Source: Zychaea mexicana (Eukaryota > Mucoromycota > Mucoromycetes > Mucorales > Lichtheimiaceae). Taken from it: a stretch of DNA of 64,000 nt. Numbering within the stretch: position 1 is the first letter of the stretch; each line of letters begins with the position of its first letter. Under the pieces are notes generated by a model, which saw only the letters and a list, made by a program, of their open reading frames with translations, did not search any database and was not told the DNA's origin. Of the stretch, positions 22,973 to 34,978 are shown piece by piece. Made by a program: the position numbers and the translations under genes. Location of the stretch: positions 186,001 to 250,000 of the forward strand of contig NW_026516724.1 of assembly GCF_025766255.1 (NCBI RefSeq), read 5' to 3'.

Positions 22973-25338
22973 TCAAGTGAAACAATTGTTCATGGCTAGT
23001 AAGTACCCATACATCACCCCTGCCCCACAATATACGCTTGTCAGTAACAATGGTAAAAACTGCAGATCCCCTACAAATAGGAGTTCATGCACGACGCTGG
23101 AATACAATTGCAGTGCGACAAGCCCAGAAAGATATAGTAATTCCACTGGCTGTAACACCGATTTGACAGGTCTGAAGTTTGTACATGTAAGATTATTTCT
23201 CCGAGATCAATTATTTCCCTTTTCGAAAGTGATAAGTTCTCTTACGTTTTCATGGCAAAAGCTAAACCGGGAATGACAATCAAAGCCCACACGATCGTAA
23301 ATGTCACCTTGATTGGAGTTTCTACAGTAATACAATAAAGAATCAGTGTCATTCAGTTGATTTGTGTCGTATGATTGATTGCTCAAGTTTTACCTGCGGC
23401 ATGAAACAGGAGGGGATAGAGCGAATAGATCCCTGCTGCGCTCAACATGGCGAAGGCGCGTAAATGACGCTTGCTATTGGCTGCCATCAAGCTAATATTT
23501 TTAAAAAAGACATATCGAATAACCACGTAACAGACATATTAGCTTTACCGAATTATGACGTATCTGCTAATAAGCAGTTCTCCTGATTTTTGGATTTACC
23601 TGTAAGGGATCAAGACGATCAAGATTGCCTTTTCGTGTACGTGCCAGCCAAATAAAAACGAGGCGAATCCACACAGCGTCAACGCCGATAAAAAGTTGTC
23701 AAACGTTGGTTTTCGCCATAGCAATTGAAGAACAGCCTTTCACATTCAAGCAATCATGATTCAAGACAAATTAGAGACGTTTTTAGTTTCTTCAACACCT
23801 TTTGAACACTATGTAAGGTAAAGTAAATTTGCTTACCAACTGAGCAATCAATGTCAAGATCATGGTATGGGAAGCTTGTACATCAGGCAAAACAGCAAAT
23901 TGTGTATCGCCAACATAGCCGCGTGTCATAGAACCCATTGCTGCCTTGTTCATAGACCATCCAAGCCGCTTACCCGCTATAATTCTGCTTGATTAACACA
24001 TTGTTTCAATCCAAAACCTTATTAGTTTGTCCGACGCGAACAAACAATCTTACCAAAAATAAGGCATCGATCGGCTGCAGCATAGAGGGCCCAAAAATTG
24101 GGTGCCCAGTAAGCATGACACAGACCACGTGTGAATGGGAACAATCGACCCACAAGAGCAGGCAGTTGATGAATGAATGGGCCGAGTGAGAGCGCAAATA
24201 CTGCAATAACAGAACCACCGAGATTGATGAATCGTTGGATCGAAAATGATGATAGTTCAGCTAATACATAGCCATATCAAACGGTCAGCATTCCAAACTG
24301 TATGCTATACGTCAGCACTAAAGAACGATGAAATAAGATCAACTTACTGGAGGTAAAGCAGTAAGCTTTTAAAAGGTATACAAAATAAGCGGGTGCCATG
24401 TACAAGTAAATGTGCTTGAAGTTCAACAGTACAGCAAACAAGATACCGGATAGCAATAATTGACCCTGTTGCAACAGACGAGAAAAAAAGTTATACGTTT
24501 CGGTTTCTGGTCGTCATAAAAACAAGGCTAAATGCACATAGCAACTAGCAGCAGTAATAGGGTGACTACAGAGCAAGATAGTAGAAAATTACCCGTTTTG
24601 CTTCGACAATTGACAGGAGTAAAATACCGTAAAGAAACCCGTTATACTGGAAATGCATGTGTGTTAAAAAGTTAAGGACATAATCGTTCACCAGTTATCG
24701 TTCTTTAATACCACATCGATGTTTATCTTGATGCATCTATTGCTTAAATATTAATAAAATAAAAAAAAGGATATGATCCACAATTAACAGGCCCGGATGA
24801 AGGAAAATAGAAGCAGCTATAAGCCAGTTGACATATTGGTTCCCAAAGTATCGAATATATCGCTTGAGTGACCAATACAGGACAAGTTCGCTTATTATGA
24901 CAGTCATGCGTTGAAACACTACAGTTTTCCAGCTCGCATATTCGAGGTTGTCAACAACCAGCATGGCTGGATCCACCAGCTGGGCAAACGCGCTCCAGAA
25001 TTTTTCGAACCATGCAAAGAAAGGAGGATAGTCGAGAGTCCATATCGAAGTTTTCTAAAAAATATTTACGCGTTAATATAATACATCTTCAACGTTGCGC
25101 TAATGTATTCTGCTCACCTCAATATACCATTTGGAAATAGGTAAGCTGTGAGTGATGGCTAACCAATTGCGATGTACCTCAAAGTCTGTCGATCTACTTT
25201 ATATATATACAGTAAATCGTGTTAAGAAAGAGCATCCACCGCTTTATACGGGTATGACGATAAATTCAAGTTAGATTCTTACTATGCCGGAATCAACAAT
25301 ATTTTGAGGATGGTGCTGGCAATGAGTAGGTCGCTCAT
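22973..25338 (-). CDS. ALG8: ALG8, dolichyl-P-glucose glucosyltransferase
   Basis: Eleven exons sum to 1458 nt (485 residues): 25338-25283, 25196-25118, 25054-24775, 24660-24593, 24465-24348, 24260-24054, 23976-23837, 23736-23600, 23491-23394, 23321-23246 and 23171-22973. All phases agree. ALG8 (GT57) adds the second glucose to the lipid-linked oligosaccharide in the ER lumen during N-glycan assembly. Family hallmarks are [47 protein letters not shown] and [17 protein letters not shown] also fits. It is multi-spanning and slightly shorter than the human and yeast proteins. Intron 3 (24661-24774) has AT-AC borders, not GT-AG. Confidence 0.96.
24661..24774 (-). other. U12-type AT-AC intron inside ALG8
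   Basis: The exon before ends ...GTG GAT C and the intron opens ATATCCTTT, a perfect U12 donor. Near the 3' end is TGTCCTTAAC, close to the U12 branch-site consensus TTCCTTAAC, ten bases before the AC end (TTTTTAACAC). Joining C to AC ATG restores D-H-M-H-F-Q, which matches the ALG8 family at this point. No GT-AG alternative keeps the conserved reading. Confidence 0.9.
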
Positions 25339-25783
25339 CGCGTCTGCGTTGTGGCCAAAAAATCTATACAAGAGGTGAATAGAGGTTTGGTGGGACCAAG
25401 AAATAAGGGCATAGTCCAGTCGGGCTTGAATTTTGGCACAAATCTGCAGAAACGAGAAACGGTTCAGGCACCTTCTTCTTTCTTGGTTTTGTCTTCTTCT
25501 GGCGATTCAAAGACACACAATTACATAAACACGTCTTTAAGTGACATTGCATAGGCATTTCAAAGACGAGCCTCTTCTTTTGAAGCTACTACTGGTGATT
25601 GTCACATAATATACCCTAGTAATTGTAAGTTCTTTTTTCTGGATTATTGACGTAGCCTGTTTTATTGTCAAAAGTAATAACGTTCTGTAATGCCGATGCA
25701 AAAGTTTTCTTTATCAAAACAGTCTTCTACGATACCCTTTGTTTTAATTTTATTTTTGTAATAACCAACTCGACAACTGTCCA

Positions 25784-28703
25784 ATGAGAGCTAGCTCAAT
25801 TCATTCCGGACGTATATCAACCAGCAGCAATAATAGCACGACGACGAGTAGTCATAATGAAGCAACGCAACCATTGGAAACACAACTTTATCCAACCACG
25901 CCTACTCGAGCGTCGCCAACCGCAAGTAACAGCTCGACACCGGTTTTATGGAGCGAACGGATCGAACTTGTCACAGATCACCATCGCGACAACGGTGGCG
26001 GTAGTAGCGGCAGTAGTAGCAGTGCCTCTGGTCGACCACGGAGCAATCCAGCCAAGTCGATGTCGGATTTACCGTGGTTACTCAATGATAGCAACAAATC
26101 AAGTCCATCACCGAGCAACTTTGAAGGAGGGGGTTTGGGGCCTTGCCCCTTTGGAGATTATTATAATTATGCTGGTAATACCAATAATAATGTCACCTTT
26201 GGAGGTATGGGTCAGCCGACAGCAGCAGCAACAGCGACGACAGCAACGACGACAATGCCCACCAGTGCTACCAACAAGTACGACTGGCGCCTGCACTCAC
26301 TCATGCTATGCAGACACATATTCACCCGTGGTCTTATTGACGGCATCGGAAGCGACATTTCAGTCCACGTGCCGGCCTGGGGCAAAGTGTATAACCTACA
26401 TCGGATCATTCTCGACCAAAACCCGTATTTCAGCTCATTGCTACAAGGCGGGTTCCAGGAATCTTCATCGGATAGCGTCACGTTGCATTTCGAGAATAAT
26501 CCATTTATTACCAAAAATTCGTTCTATTTTGTCCTGGCACAGCTGTATGGCAAGTTATACGATCCGGACATTCATGCCGACAATGTGCGCCAAATCCTGG
26601 CAACGTGTTCATTTTTCCAGCTGGAACATATGGCCGAATTATGCGTTCAGTTTATCTCGCAGACCCTGGATGAAAATAATGTGATCCAGTACTTGACATT
26701 CGCGGATGAACATATAATCTTTGGTTGCGACCGGATATTAAACAACGTTTTCACTTACTTGTGTCGCGAGCTGTACTCGCTCAGATTAGAAACGGTCGCG
26801 CAATTGCCGGTGCACTGGCTTAAAAAGATTATTGAAAGTGATGCTTTATGGGTACCAAGGTAAACATTTCCTTTACTATTTACGTTATGTCATTTTTGGA
26901 TAAATTAAAAAGTTTATTCGGACAGATGATGCTAATCATTATCTCATGCCGGCACTCTCCCTTGTTGTTTTTCTATCAGTGAATACGATCGATATAAATT
27001 TGTTACACGGATTCTGGGTATGCGTCATACGATATACCGTCACCAGGAAGAAGAAGAAGAGTATGTGGATCAGGATGAATACCACAACCCATCCAGCAGC
27101 AGTAGCAGCAGCGATATTGAAAAGGACTCGTATGTGGATGATATTGAGGTTGTGCCGTCGCCAGATGATTTGCACAAGCAATCCGACTTTGAAGCACTTG
27201 ACCAGACGACCGAGGGCGGCAACAATCTTAAACAGGAATTAGACGTGTACGAGGCCATTATATCACGATCAATTCATTACATTCACATGACCTTTGAGCA
27301 ACTGGACTCGATCCGTTCGGACATGAACCCGTTCACCAGACAACCGCTGGTTCCTGATCGGCTGTTGAAAGACGCACTGTGGCAACAAATCTCTCTACGC
27401 AGTAAAATAGAAAATGCAAGCGAACGTGACCAGGCGCTCGATCTGACAGTTTCTAGGGCACAGTACGAGCAGATACAGCAAAAACAAGAAAGCAGTGATC
27501 TTGTACCACAACCTCCACTCCTGCAACCGATTCCGGTCGATGACATGACCACGTATACAGGCGAGTCGACGTTCTCGTGGCCAACTTCGGCAGTACCGGA
27601 AACGCAGAAATTGAGGGCTGCGCAGCATCCCGCTACTGCCAAACAACAAAGTACGACGACAGCAAATAACATTAAGGATACAAATAAACAGTACGCTTTA
27701 TACCCCCCGTTCCGGTTTAGCGTGGAATTCACTGATTTTGCCACGTTGAAACACAACGTCCGTGTGTACTCAAAAACCGTATTCTATGCCGGGTACGTTA
27801 TCTGTTTCGTATATACATCAGTTCACTGCACTTAGACTTGGATAGAACTGGCCAATTGTCTGATTCTGTATGTATTTCTTATATAGATCCAATTGGAACA
27901 TGTACATACAAAAGACACGCTCACAACGCAAAGGTGTCCTGCAATTAGGCGTATACCTTCATCGCCAATCGATACCATGCGGTCCTTGCAACCATATCCT
28001 AGATGGAACAAATCCAGCACCTTCGACAACAATACACCTGCCAGGAGCAGCAAACCATCAGCAATGCGCTCGCCGCTGTACACCTGAACTGTCGACCTTT
28101 TCACGGTATGCAGACAAACGCAAAATTGTTAAAACGTGGTTTAAGATCTTCTGTCCATCGCGAGGACCCAAGCACTCTATGACCTTGTTCCAGAGCAGTC
28201 CAGATAATTTTTCAGTTCTGCAAAGCTGGGTAATCTTCATACAATTTTTTTCTACTGTATCGTAAGCTACTGCATCGCAAGTTTGGTATACTAACCCAAC
28301 AAAAATACAGGGCTGGCGAAGTACAACATTGTGTGCAGATGAAGCACTATCTTCGTCGCATCATAACAGTCAACGCATATCTCATTCGGATGACCATCAA
28401 CAACGCTCCTCGCCGTCAGCAACTGAATCGATTACTATTAATAACACTACTACTGCTCCTACTACTACTACTACTACTGCGACGACAACGACAGCAGGTG
28501 GAGTGCAGCGCACATCGACAAACACTGTTACAGTAGCGTCACAGCAACATACACCACGAATTACACGATCAAATAGTAACCATGGAGCGACAGCCAATTC
28601 AACGCAGCGACAAAGTGAAATTAACGATAGTCCAGCAGCTACTGTGGATGTACCCGCCAGTATCTCTACACTTCGCTTTTCTATTGTCATGGGACATGTA
28701 TAG
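25784..28703 (+). CDS. BTB/POZ domain protein with conserved C-terminal module
   Basis: Four exons, 25784-26859, 26980-27792, 27887-28229 and 28311-28703, sum to 2625 nt (874 residues), all in phase. The first ~165 residues are Ser/Thr/Asn-rich and disordered. A BTB/POZ domain spans about 182-300 (S-D-I-S-V-H-V-P, Y-N-L-H-R-I-I-L, N-P-Y-F-S-S-L-L), followed by BACK-like helices. After an acidic linker a second conserved block reads P-P-F-R-F-S-V-E-F-T, V-Y-S-K-T-V-F-Y-A-G-S-N-W-N and L-G-V-Y-L-H-R. The tail is poly-Thr/Ser. BTB proteins often dimerise or act as cullin-3 adaptors; which applies here is unknown. ALG8 diverges from it with about 445 bp between start codons. Confidence 0.88.
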
Positions 28704-31570
28704 TTGTTGTTATAAATCTATAATATACCATCTTGCGTGATCCTGAAGCTGTTTTGTTTACGGATCAGATATACTCAATCTTATTAGTATTTTGTTTACG
28801 TGAAAGAAATTGTTTCCTTCTGTGGACACCATTCAATCCCCCTCGTCCTTGTAGTTAGAAGCTTTGTTTGTTTGCTTTTTCCGTTTTCTTTGGTTTGGAC
28901 TTACAGTTTACGAATGTTCGACGATAATCATAAGAAGAAATTATGTACTGTACTAACAAAAGTGTTCTTGGTATGAAGCTAGAATTCTATTGTGTACACA
29001 TGAGTCTTAAGCAAATGTATAATGATGTTTTGTACTACATATTAGGACGCCACAGGTTTGATTGGATAGTGTAATAACAAAATTAGTTTACTGTTTACAG
29101 TAAAATTAATTGTTATGGATTTACTCCCATTATGAAAGATTATCACCTGCAACCAACAAATCAGCAAGGAACAGGGAAAGCGATGGTTGAAGCAATTTTT
29201 TCGCCTCTTACGAATAAGAACACCACATCAGAGGACGAGGCGGAGCCAACGGGAATTGGGGTAGGAACGAAGCCCAATGCCATAGTTGGCATAGCCGAGG
29301 ACGTTGATGTGGGCACCTGCCTTTGGTATAAAAGATTATTTTAAACACCCAACCCCAGAATAGCGAAAAAATTACTTGCCTAGTTTTGGAAGATGTGAAG
29401 ATACATAGAAGAACAACTGAGAATAAAAAGCGCGGCTTTGGGAGCCAACATCACATCCTCGTCCTCGGCTACGCCAACTATCCCATGGGATCTAGAATAC
29501 ACCACTTCTCATGTTTTACTTACCGCCATATTAATATAACAACTTGAGATTATAATATAATGGTTAGAACACTAGACTGCAAGATTCAAATGGAGCTAGA
29601 CAAATGACGGGCAATAGTGAAAAGTGATACTAATAGATAATGATAATCAGTTATATGTAGTGGAAAAAGCAGAGCATAAATGAACGGCCATCTTACAGTT
29701 TGTGGTCGTTAGTGGCAACAGATCTTTATAATTATCGAAGCATTGAGTAATTAAATGACAATCAGATATTAGCATATTATAGTATGATAGAGCAAAACGA
29801 GACAATCACGCTCACCAATTGAATGGGGATTACCAGCAGACATTCAAGCAGTGGTGGTGTGGAAGTAATAAGGGATACCATGCGCCGAGAGATGCGTAAT
29901 CTCTATCTATGCTACACAACTCCACGGAAGGAAGCCGAGCATGCGAATTAGCAACATGAGCGCTTCAAGTAGTTTTTGGCAACAAAATCAGCATATAAAG
30001 CAGCAAAATGCTATGAAAGGAAATGGCTTACCAGAGCATAAAGATACTTTATACGAAATGAAAGAGGCACCCATAAGTATCGAACGTAAAATTTCACGTT
30101 AGTTTGACACTGCTTAATATAAGGGCATATCAGAGTGAGTCAATGAGGTCATGGACAAAGGCATTGATAGTATATCACTTATAAGCACACACTACATTGA
30201 AATTGCTTTACCTTTTGAACAATGGCTGCTGCAAACCAAGAGTAAATGCAAGCAGGAAGTAGAATCAAAAAGAGACATAAAACGGAAAGAAAGAGTGTTT
30301 TGATCGCTCATTGTTCTCAGATCTTAAATAATGTGAACCAGGTCCCAATTTGTTTTACTAATTTGGCACCAGCAATAACATTATGATACCTCATATGTCA
30401 ACATCATGCCTATTAACGTATACAAAACCGTATTCACGATGGTAGTATATATACTGTATCTTGGATCAGGAAGAGAAGGTCTGAGCAGACGACATTGCCA
30501 GATGCAGCCTCTTAATGTGTCATTATTTTTGATGAAAATTACTATTTCTTTTTACTTTTTCTTGAAATGCGCTTTACATACATTTTGAGATGGAATGCTT
30601 GAAAATTCTTTTGCTGTACGTTTTACTACTAAAAAATAGTGGCGATTTGTGGTTGATTCAGATTGATCATCATATAAGTGTTGATGTTGCTAGTCGATTT
30701 TGAAAAGAGCTCTGAAGGTTTGAGAGTACCCCTATGACCATTAGAGAGATTGCATTTTTTGCACTGAGTGTTATGTCTTTTACTAGTGAGCTGACTACTT
30801 AAAAATTAATTGAGTGGATATCAAGTGATGATACCCTAATGATACTAGGAGTATCAAAATAATGATGATACCTTATTGATACCATGTTGAGATCCGTTGT
30901 TATGATATCTGAGTTATTAAAATTTGATACCTTATTGATACCCCTTATTTTTTGCAGTGTATGGCATTGTCAGCGACAACGCAAAGCATGTGTTTTCTTA
31001 TCCATTCCAGTAACCCATTTAAACTATACATTTTGTGTGAGTACAGATGGTGGAGTCTGGAACAAAATATGTGGACCATAAAGAAAACTTATTTTGACAT
31101 GTTTTATGATATGAGGTTCAAGAGCTTTTGATAAACGATATAAAAAGAAATAAAAGAAAAGATGGTAAAATTACGATGTTGTACACCATATACAGGAAAT
31201 TGTGGGTAAAAATATGTGCAGTAGTGATTTAGGTATAACTAAGAATTGAAAAATGGGGTTTCAAGTGCTATGCCTATGTGATAGGTGATCTCGATTGTGT
31301 ATATGTGTCGTGCCGTGTTGTGTATGTATCTGTTGAAACGTTTAAGCTTCACTATTGTTGTCTGTTGTATCAAAATTACTACTGCTACTAGCAGTTGATG
31401 TTTTTCTCTTCTTTGGCAACACATGGTTCTCAAAATGGAAAGCGAAATCAATAGGTGGCTTTCTGTTACGATTTCCCCTTGTCGGTACAAAAATCTCTTC
31501 ATCATTAACGATATTCCTTGTGTCCTTTAACCATTTCTTCATTCTCTATTCAAGGACGAGTATTATATCA
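28704..31570. other. Gene-free, repeat-bearing stretch
   Basis: No gene model is supported. An imperfect inverted repeat pairs 29281-29317 with 29443-29480 (core GCCGAGGACG). Repeated GATACC/TTATTGATACC words occur at about 30817-30945. A tRNA-like fragment lies near 29555-29595. A minus-strand frame at 31342-31542 ends in a Lys/Ser-rich tail and could be the remains of a coding exon. Confidence 0.4.
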
Positions 31571-31579
31571 CTATAGAAA

Positions 31580-32189
31580 ATGCACTACACAAATCTAGTA
31601 GGTGCAGTCATGACTAACAGCACTAACAGTGAGTTAAACAATGCAGACGAAGTTGCACTTAGCCAGATCAATGATCATATAAGCCTTATTTATGGTGCCA
31701 ATAACCTTGTGAACTTCACTTTTGATGCAGATCCAGCTGAGGAAATTGCAGCTGTTAATCCACTGCTGTCCGATGAAGAAATTATTAGTGCTGTTCATAA
31801 TGAAAGAATAACTGATGATGATGTTGTTGACAATGGCAACGAAGATGCTAACATGACTGTTTCATCTGAACCTGTTACACCAGTATATAGTTTGCAAGAA
31901 AAACAACTAGTATTTAGATGCCCCAGAACATCAAAAAATCTGGAAAAATCCAGGATGATTTATGCAAGAAAAGCCAGAACAAACATCATTGGTTCGATTC
32001 TCAGCGTCGTCGCTCTCTAATAGAATGAAAATTACAAGCGGAAAATTGCAGGTCCTTCATTTTGGGCTGCAAAATGCAAAAAGTGAGGAAACTGCAATTT
32101 TACTAAGTGGTGAACGGGATTCCTCCAAAAAAAGCTGCAAAAACTGGGGACCTGCAAAAAGTGGAGGTGCAAAAAACGGGGTTCAACTG
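31580..32189 (+). pseudogene. Pogo/Tigger-like transposase 3' relict with right TIR
   Basis: The frame 31580-32020 resembles the C-terminal tail of Tigger/pogo DDE transposases. It has F-D-A-D-P-A-E-E then L-L-S-D-E-E-I-I-S-A-V, followed by an acidic stretch. The catalytic DDE part is missing, so the copy is 5'-truncated. Downstream, 32037-32189 is closely similar to the right end of the MITE at 959-1482. It shares GGTCC...GGGCTGCAAAATGCAAAAAGTGAGG-type spacing and CTGCAAAAACT. It ends at CAACTG followed by TA. This links the transposase relict and the MITE to one family. Confidence 0.65.
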
Positions 32190-32236
32190 TAAATGAAAAA
32201 AGGTTAATAAGTGTACTGTAGTTTGATAACAAAGAA

Positions 32237-32536
32237 ATGTGTAGCAAGTTTAAAAACGAACCTGAAGAACTTCGTCGATCGAATAACATTGATTGCAGTT
32301 GTCACGCAAAGCGTGCAATTTGTGACAATCCTACGGATGACATCATCTTCATTGGCCGTGTCCATAAAATTCAACACCGTGTCAAAGAAAATGAATACAG
32401 TAGGACACAGGTAATACATATGTATCTTTGTGATAATGCTTTATTCCGACAATTAATCAAGCTCTTTGATATTCCAGCTATCAAGTTTGTGATGTCAAAT
32501 GATCTGACTGATCAAAGACTTATCAAATTTGTGTAG
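32237..32536 (+). CDS. Short ORF of unknown nature
   Basis: A 99-codon frame starts M-C-S-K-F-K-N-E-P and contains D-D-I-I-F-I-G-R-V-H-K-I-Q, which looks like real protein sequence. It begins just after the Tigger-like relict. No partner exons, domain or function were recognised. It may be a fragment of a larger, degraded gene. Confidence 0.3.
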   Translation: MCSKFKNEPEELRRSNNIDCSCHAKRAICDNPTDDIIFIGRVHKIQHRVKENEYSRTQVIHMYLCDNALFRQLIKLFDIPAIKFVMSNDLTDQRLIKFV

Positions 32537-32539
32537 AAG

Positions 32540-33147
32540 TCACTATAAGCCGCGACACTTCGCTAATACTGGCGTTAGCTGGTGTGAGCTATATATCCTT
32601 GGTAACAGTACGACGCCCCAGATACGACAAAGTTCACTATCGTATCTTTCGTCCGCACTTACCACTGTACTTAGATCAAGAATAAATGGAATGCCCCTAG
32701 ATACACGATATCGCGTCCGTTAACGAATGCAACTTTATTGGCTATGTATGATACACGCTAATGTGCTAGGGAATTAAGCTTAGTGAGTGAGTTGTGTCAT
32801 TGTAAAATATCTTGCTTTCCTACGTTGTATCCACTTCCGTTGAGAAAAAGCATGGTAGTTGTGTACACCCCTGATTACGTTGTGTTTATTTTCAGGACCT
32901 GCATATAAAAGGAGGCATTAAAAGTAGCGAACAAGTTACTTTTGTAGACTGATTAAGTAGGAAGTAGTGTTCACCGACTGAGAGATTCTACATACAAATT
33001 GCAACCATCATACTTCATGTACTACAAAAGTTATTTAACGCTACCGTGAATAATAATAAAACCAACAGCTGTACATGTAAGTCAAAATTTTATAGAGAAT
33101 AACATGTTTACATATGTATTTTATTGATAAGCAAACGATAACTACTA
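32540..33147. other. Gene-free stretch
   Basis: No ORF with supporting features is seen. It probably includes the 3' region of the minus-strand gene that follows. Confidence 0.4.
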
Positions 33148-34041
33148 TTATACAAGAGTGGATTGAGGATTAGCAGCAGTATGAGAAGCAGTGTTATTTT
33201 CTGCCAGGTAAGCGATCACCTTGGGAAATTCTACTTTCATAGTCTTGGTGTCATTCACGTGAGGATAAGGTTCATTGGGTATGGGCTTGCCAAGGAACGG
33301 ACAAATCTTCTCCCACGTAATACCATCCCGCAAGTCAAGCACTAGCAACCGGTCTGCTGGGACGTTTTCCAAAACCCATGCGTTATGCGCCTCGTAGCGT
33401 GCCTTCATTACTTCGGGTTCATCCTTAAATTTTTGCAAGTCCATGAATGCGCCTTGAAGAAAAATGGTTTTTGTCATTTTTCGATTGCGGATAGCATAGT
33501 CTTTGGGGTTTTCTGGAAGCTTGTCGTGGAAGTTGTAGATGGTATTGAGCACAGACTTGTACCAGCTGTCCGGATCACGTTTGGTTAGGATTACTTTGAC
33601 ATTTGGATAATAGTCAAATAATCTGTCGAGAAAAGAGATCGTAGGACTACAGTTTTTTTGAGTAACGGAAAAATAGAATATCAAGATATCATCAGAACCT
33701 TTGCTAATATCTTGTTGCAAGCTATAAATGTGCATCGACAATGAGAAAATGTGTACATACCAATCCACTGCTGCACTAAATCCTTCGTAAAGCTCGTCCC
33801 AGTCAACAGGTTTTTCAGGATGCAAGTACGCTTCTTCAAAAACTTCGGGCTTACGATCACATTCAAACATAGACCGCATATGGTGGGTATTGTAACTAAA
33901 ATTCAATGCAGAAAGTTATTTAGATGACGCAAGATGACGTGAGTGTCTTTCTTTCTCTTACCCTAACATATTGAGCGCTGTTCTTAAGCTATCAGTGCCT
34001 GATCGGCTTACGCCAGCTCCAATTACTTCAAGTGGCGCCAT
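33148..34041 (-). CDS. Sulfotransferase-like P-loop protein (copy 1)
   Basis: Three exons, 34041-33962, 33895-33761 and 33646-33148, sum to 714 nt (237 residues), all in phase. The protein fits the fungal Sulfotransfer_4-type family. Its N-terminal P-loop is G-A-G-V-S-R-S-G-T-D-S-L-R, which in sulfotransferases binds the 5'-phosphosulfate of PAPS. The mid-region reads V-K-V-I-L-T-K-R-D-P-D-S-W-Y-K-S-V. The distal signature is H-N-A-W-V-L-E-N-V-P-A-D-R-L-L-V and the end has F-L-G-K-P-I-P-N-E-P-Y-P. The acceptor substrate is unknown. Exons 1 and 2 have the same lengths (80 and 135 nt) as those of the neighbour at 34979-35949, so the two are recent tandem duplicates. Confidence 0.88.
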
Positions 34042-34978
34042 ATATCTTTTGTGCGTACTAAAGGATATAGTAGAAAGATAAAAGAAAGAAACGAATGATT
34101 TCAATAAATCCGCTTTATATATGATGGTTAGGCCCGGCGGGCTGCGTGTAACATAAAGGAAACAGATAAAGTCTAATGAGGCTTTGGTACAACATATAAC
34201 TCAGCCTTGATCAAGCTTCGCCCCGCAACGGCTGTAGGAAACCCCAAATACACATCGTATGCACCCGCCCTTTTTGGTTGAATTGATAAAATTCTTGTAA
34301 AAGATATTGAATCAATGAATAGTTGATTGCAGTGACGGTGAAGTTAAGCGAACATATCACTATTCTGCCTCTTGGTCTATACATGGGGAGTTTGTGTAAA
34401 ATTAGAATATGTGACACCCATCTGATGTGTATCAATGAAACGAACGATGGGTGCTGATACATTTTCAGCCATGATGTGGCTTTAAACAAGGTTTCAAATA
34501 GTCAGCCACGACATTACTATAGCTATATATCATCTGTTATTGATACATGTCTTTAAATATAAACAATTTTTCAAGTGATATGATGCCGGTATTTACAGTT
34601 ACACAATCCCGGAATTTGCGGCGGCAATCACACGCTCCTTTACAAAACACAAAAGTTAGCTAGTTGATGTACTACAGTCCCTTGCAACTGGATACATTGT
34701 CACTCCTTACATTTTCTTTTTCAAAGTCCATTGCTCTGCTGGGTGGATATACGCTACAGTACGTTAAAACATGATCATCGATGGGCTGAAGTTGGAAAGG
34801 GGCGCATCTCAGTTTAAGTTTCTTTTTGCAAATGATACATGTAATTGTACTGAGTAATTGCTGCGTAACAAGATTGCCCTATTACTGTAGTGGAGCAGTA
34901 AATGTACATCCTTTCGGTAATATCCATGTTACGTTTATTGATGGCGGATGAGTAGATATGTACGACTGAGAGTGGCTA

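Noticed and set aside
25857..26684. 275-codon plus-strand ORF overlapping the BTB gene
   Set aside because: It is a frame shadow of the BTB coding exon, whose own frame has the conserved motifs and correct splicing.
29555..29595. tRNA-like fragment (TAATGGTTAGAACACTAGAC then TGCAA)
   Set aside because: D-arm and anticodon-arm-like pieces are visible, but the acceptor and T arms do not pair, so it is at best a decayed tRNA or SINE head.
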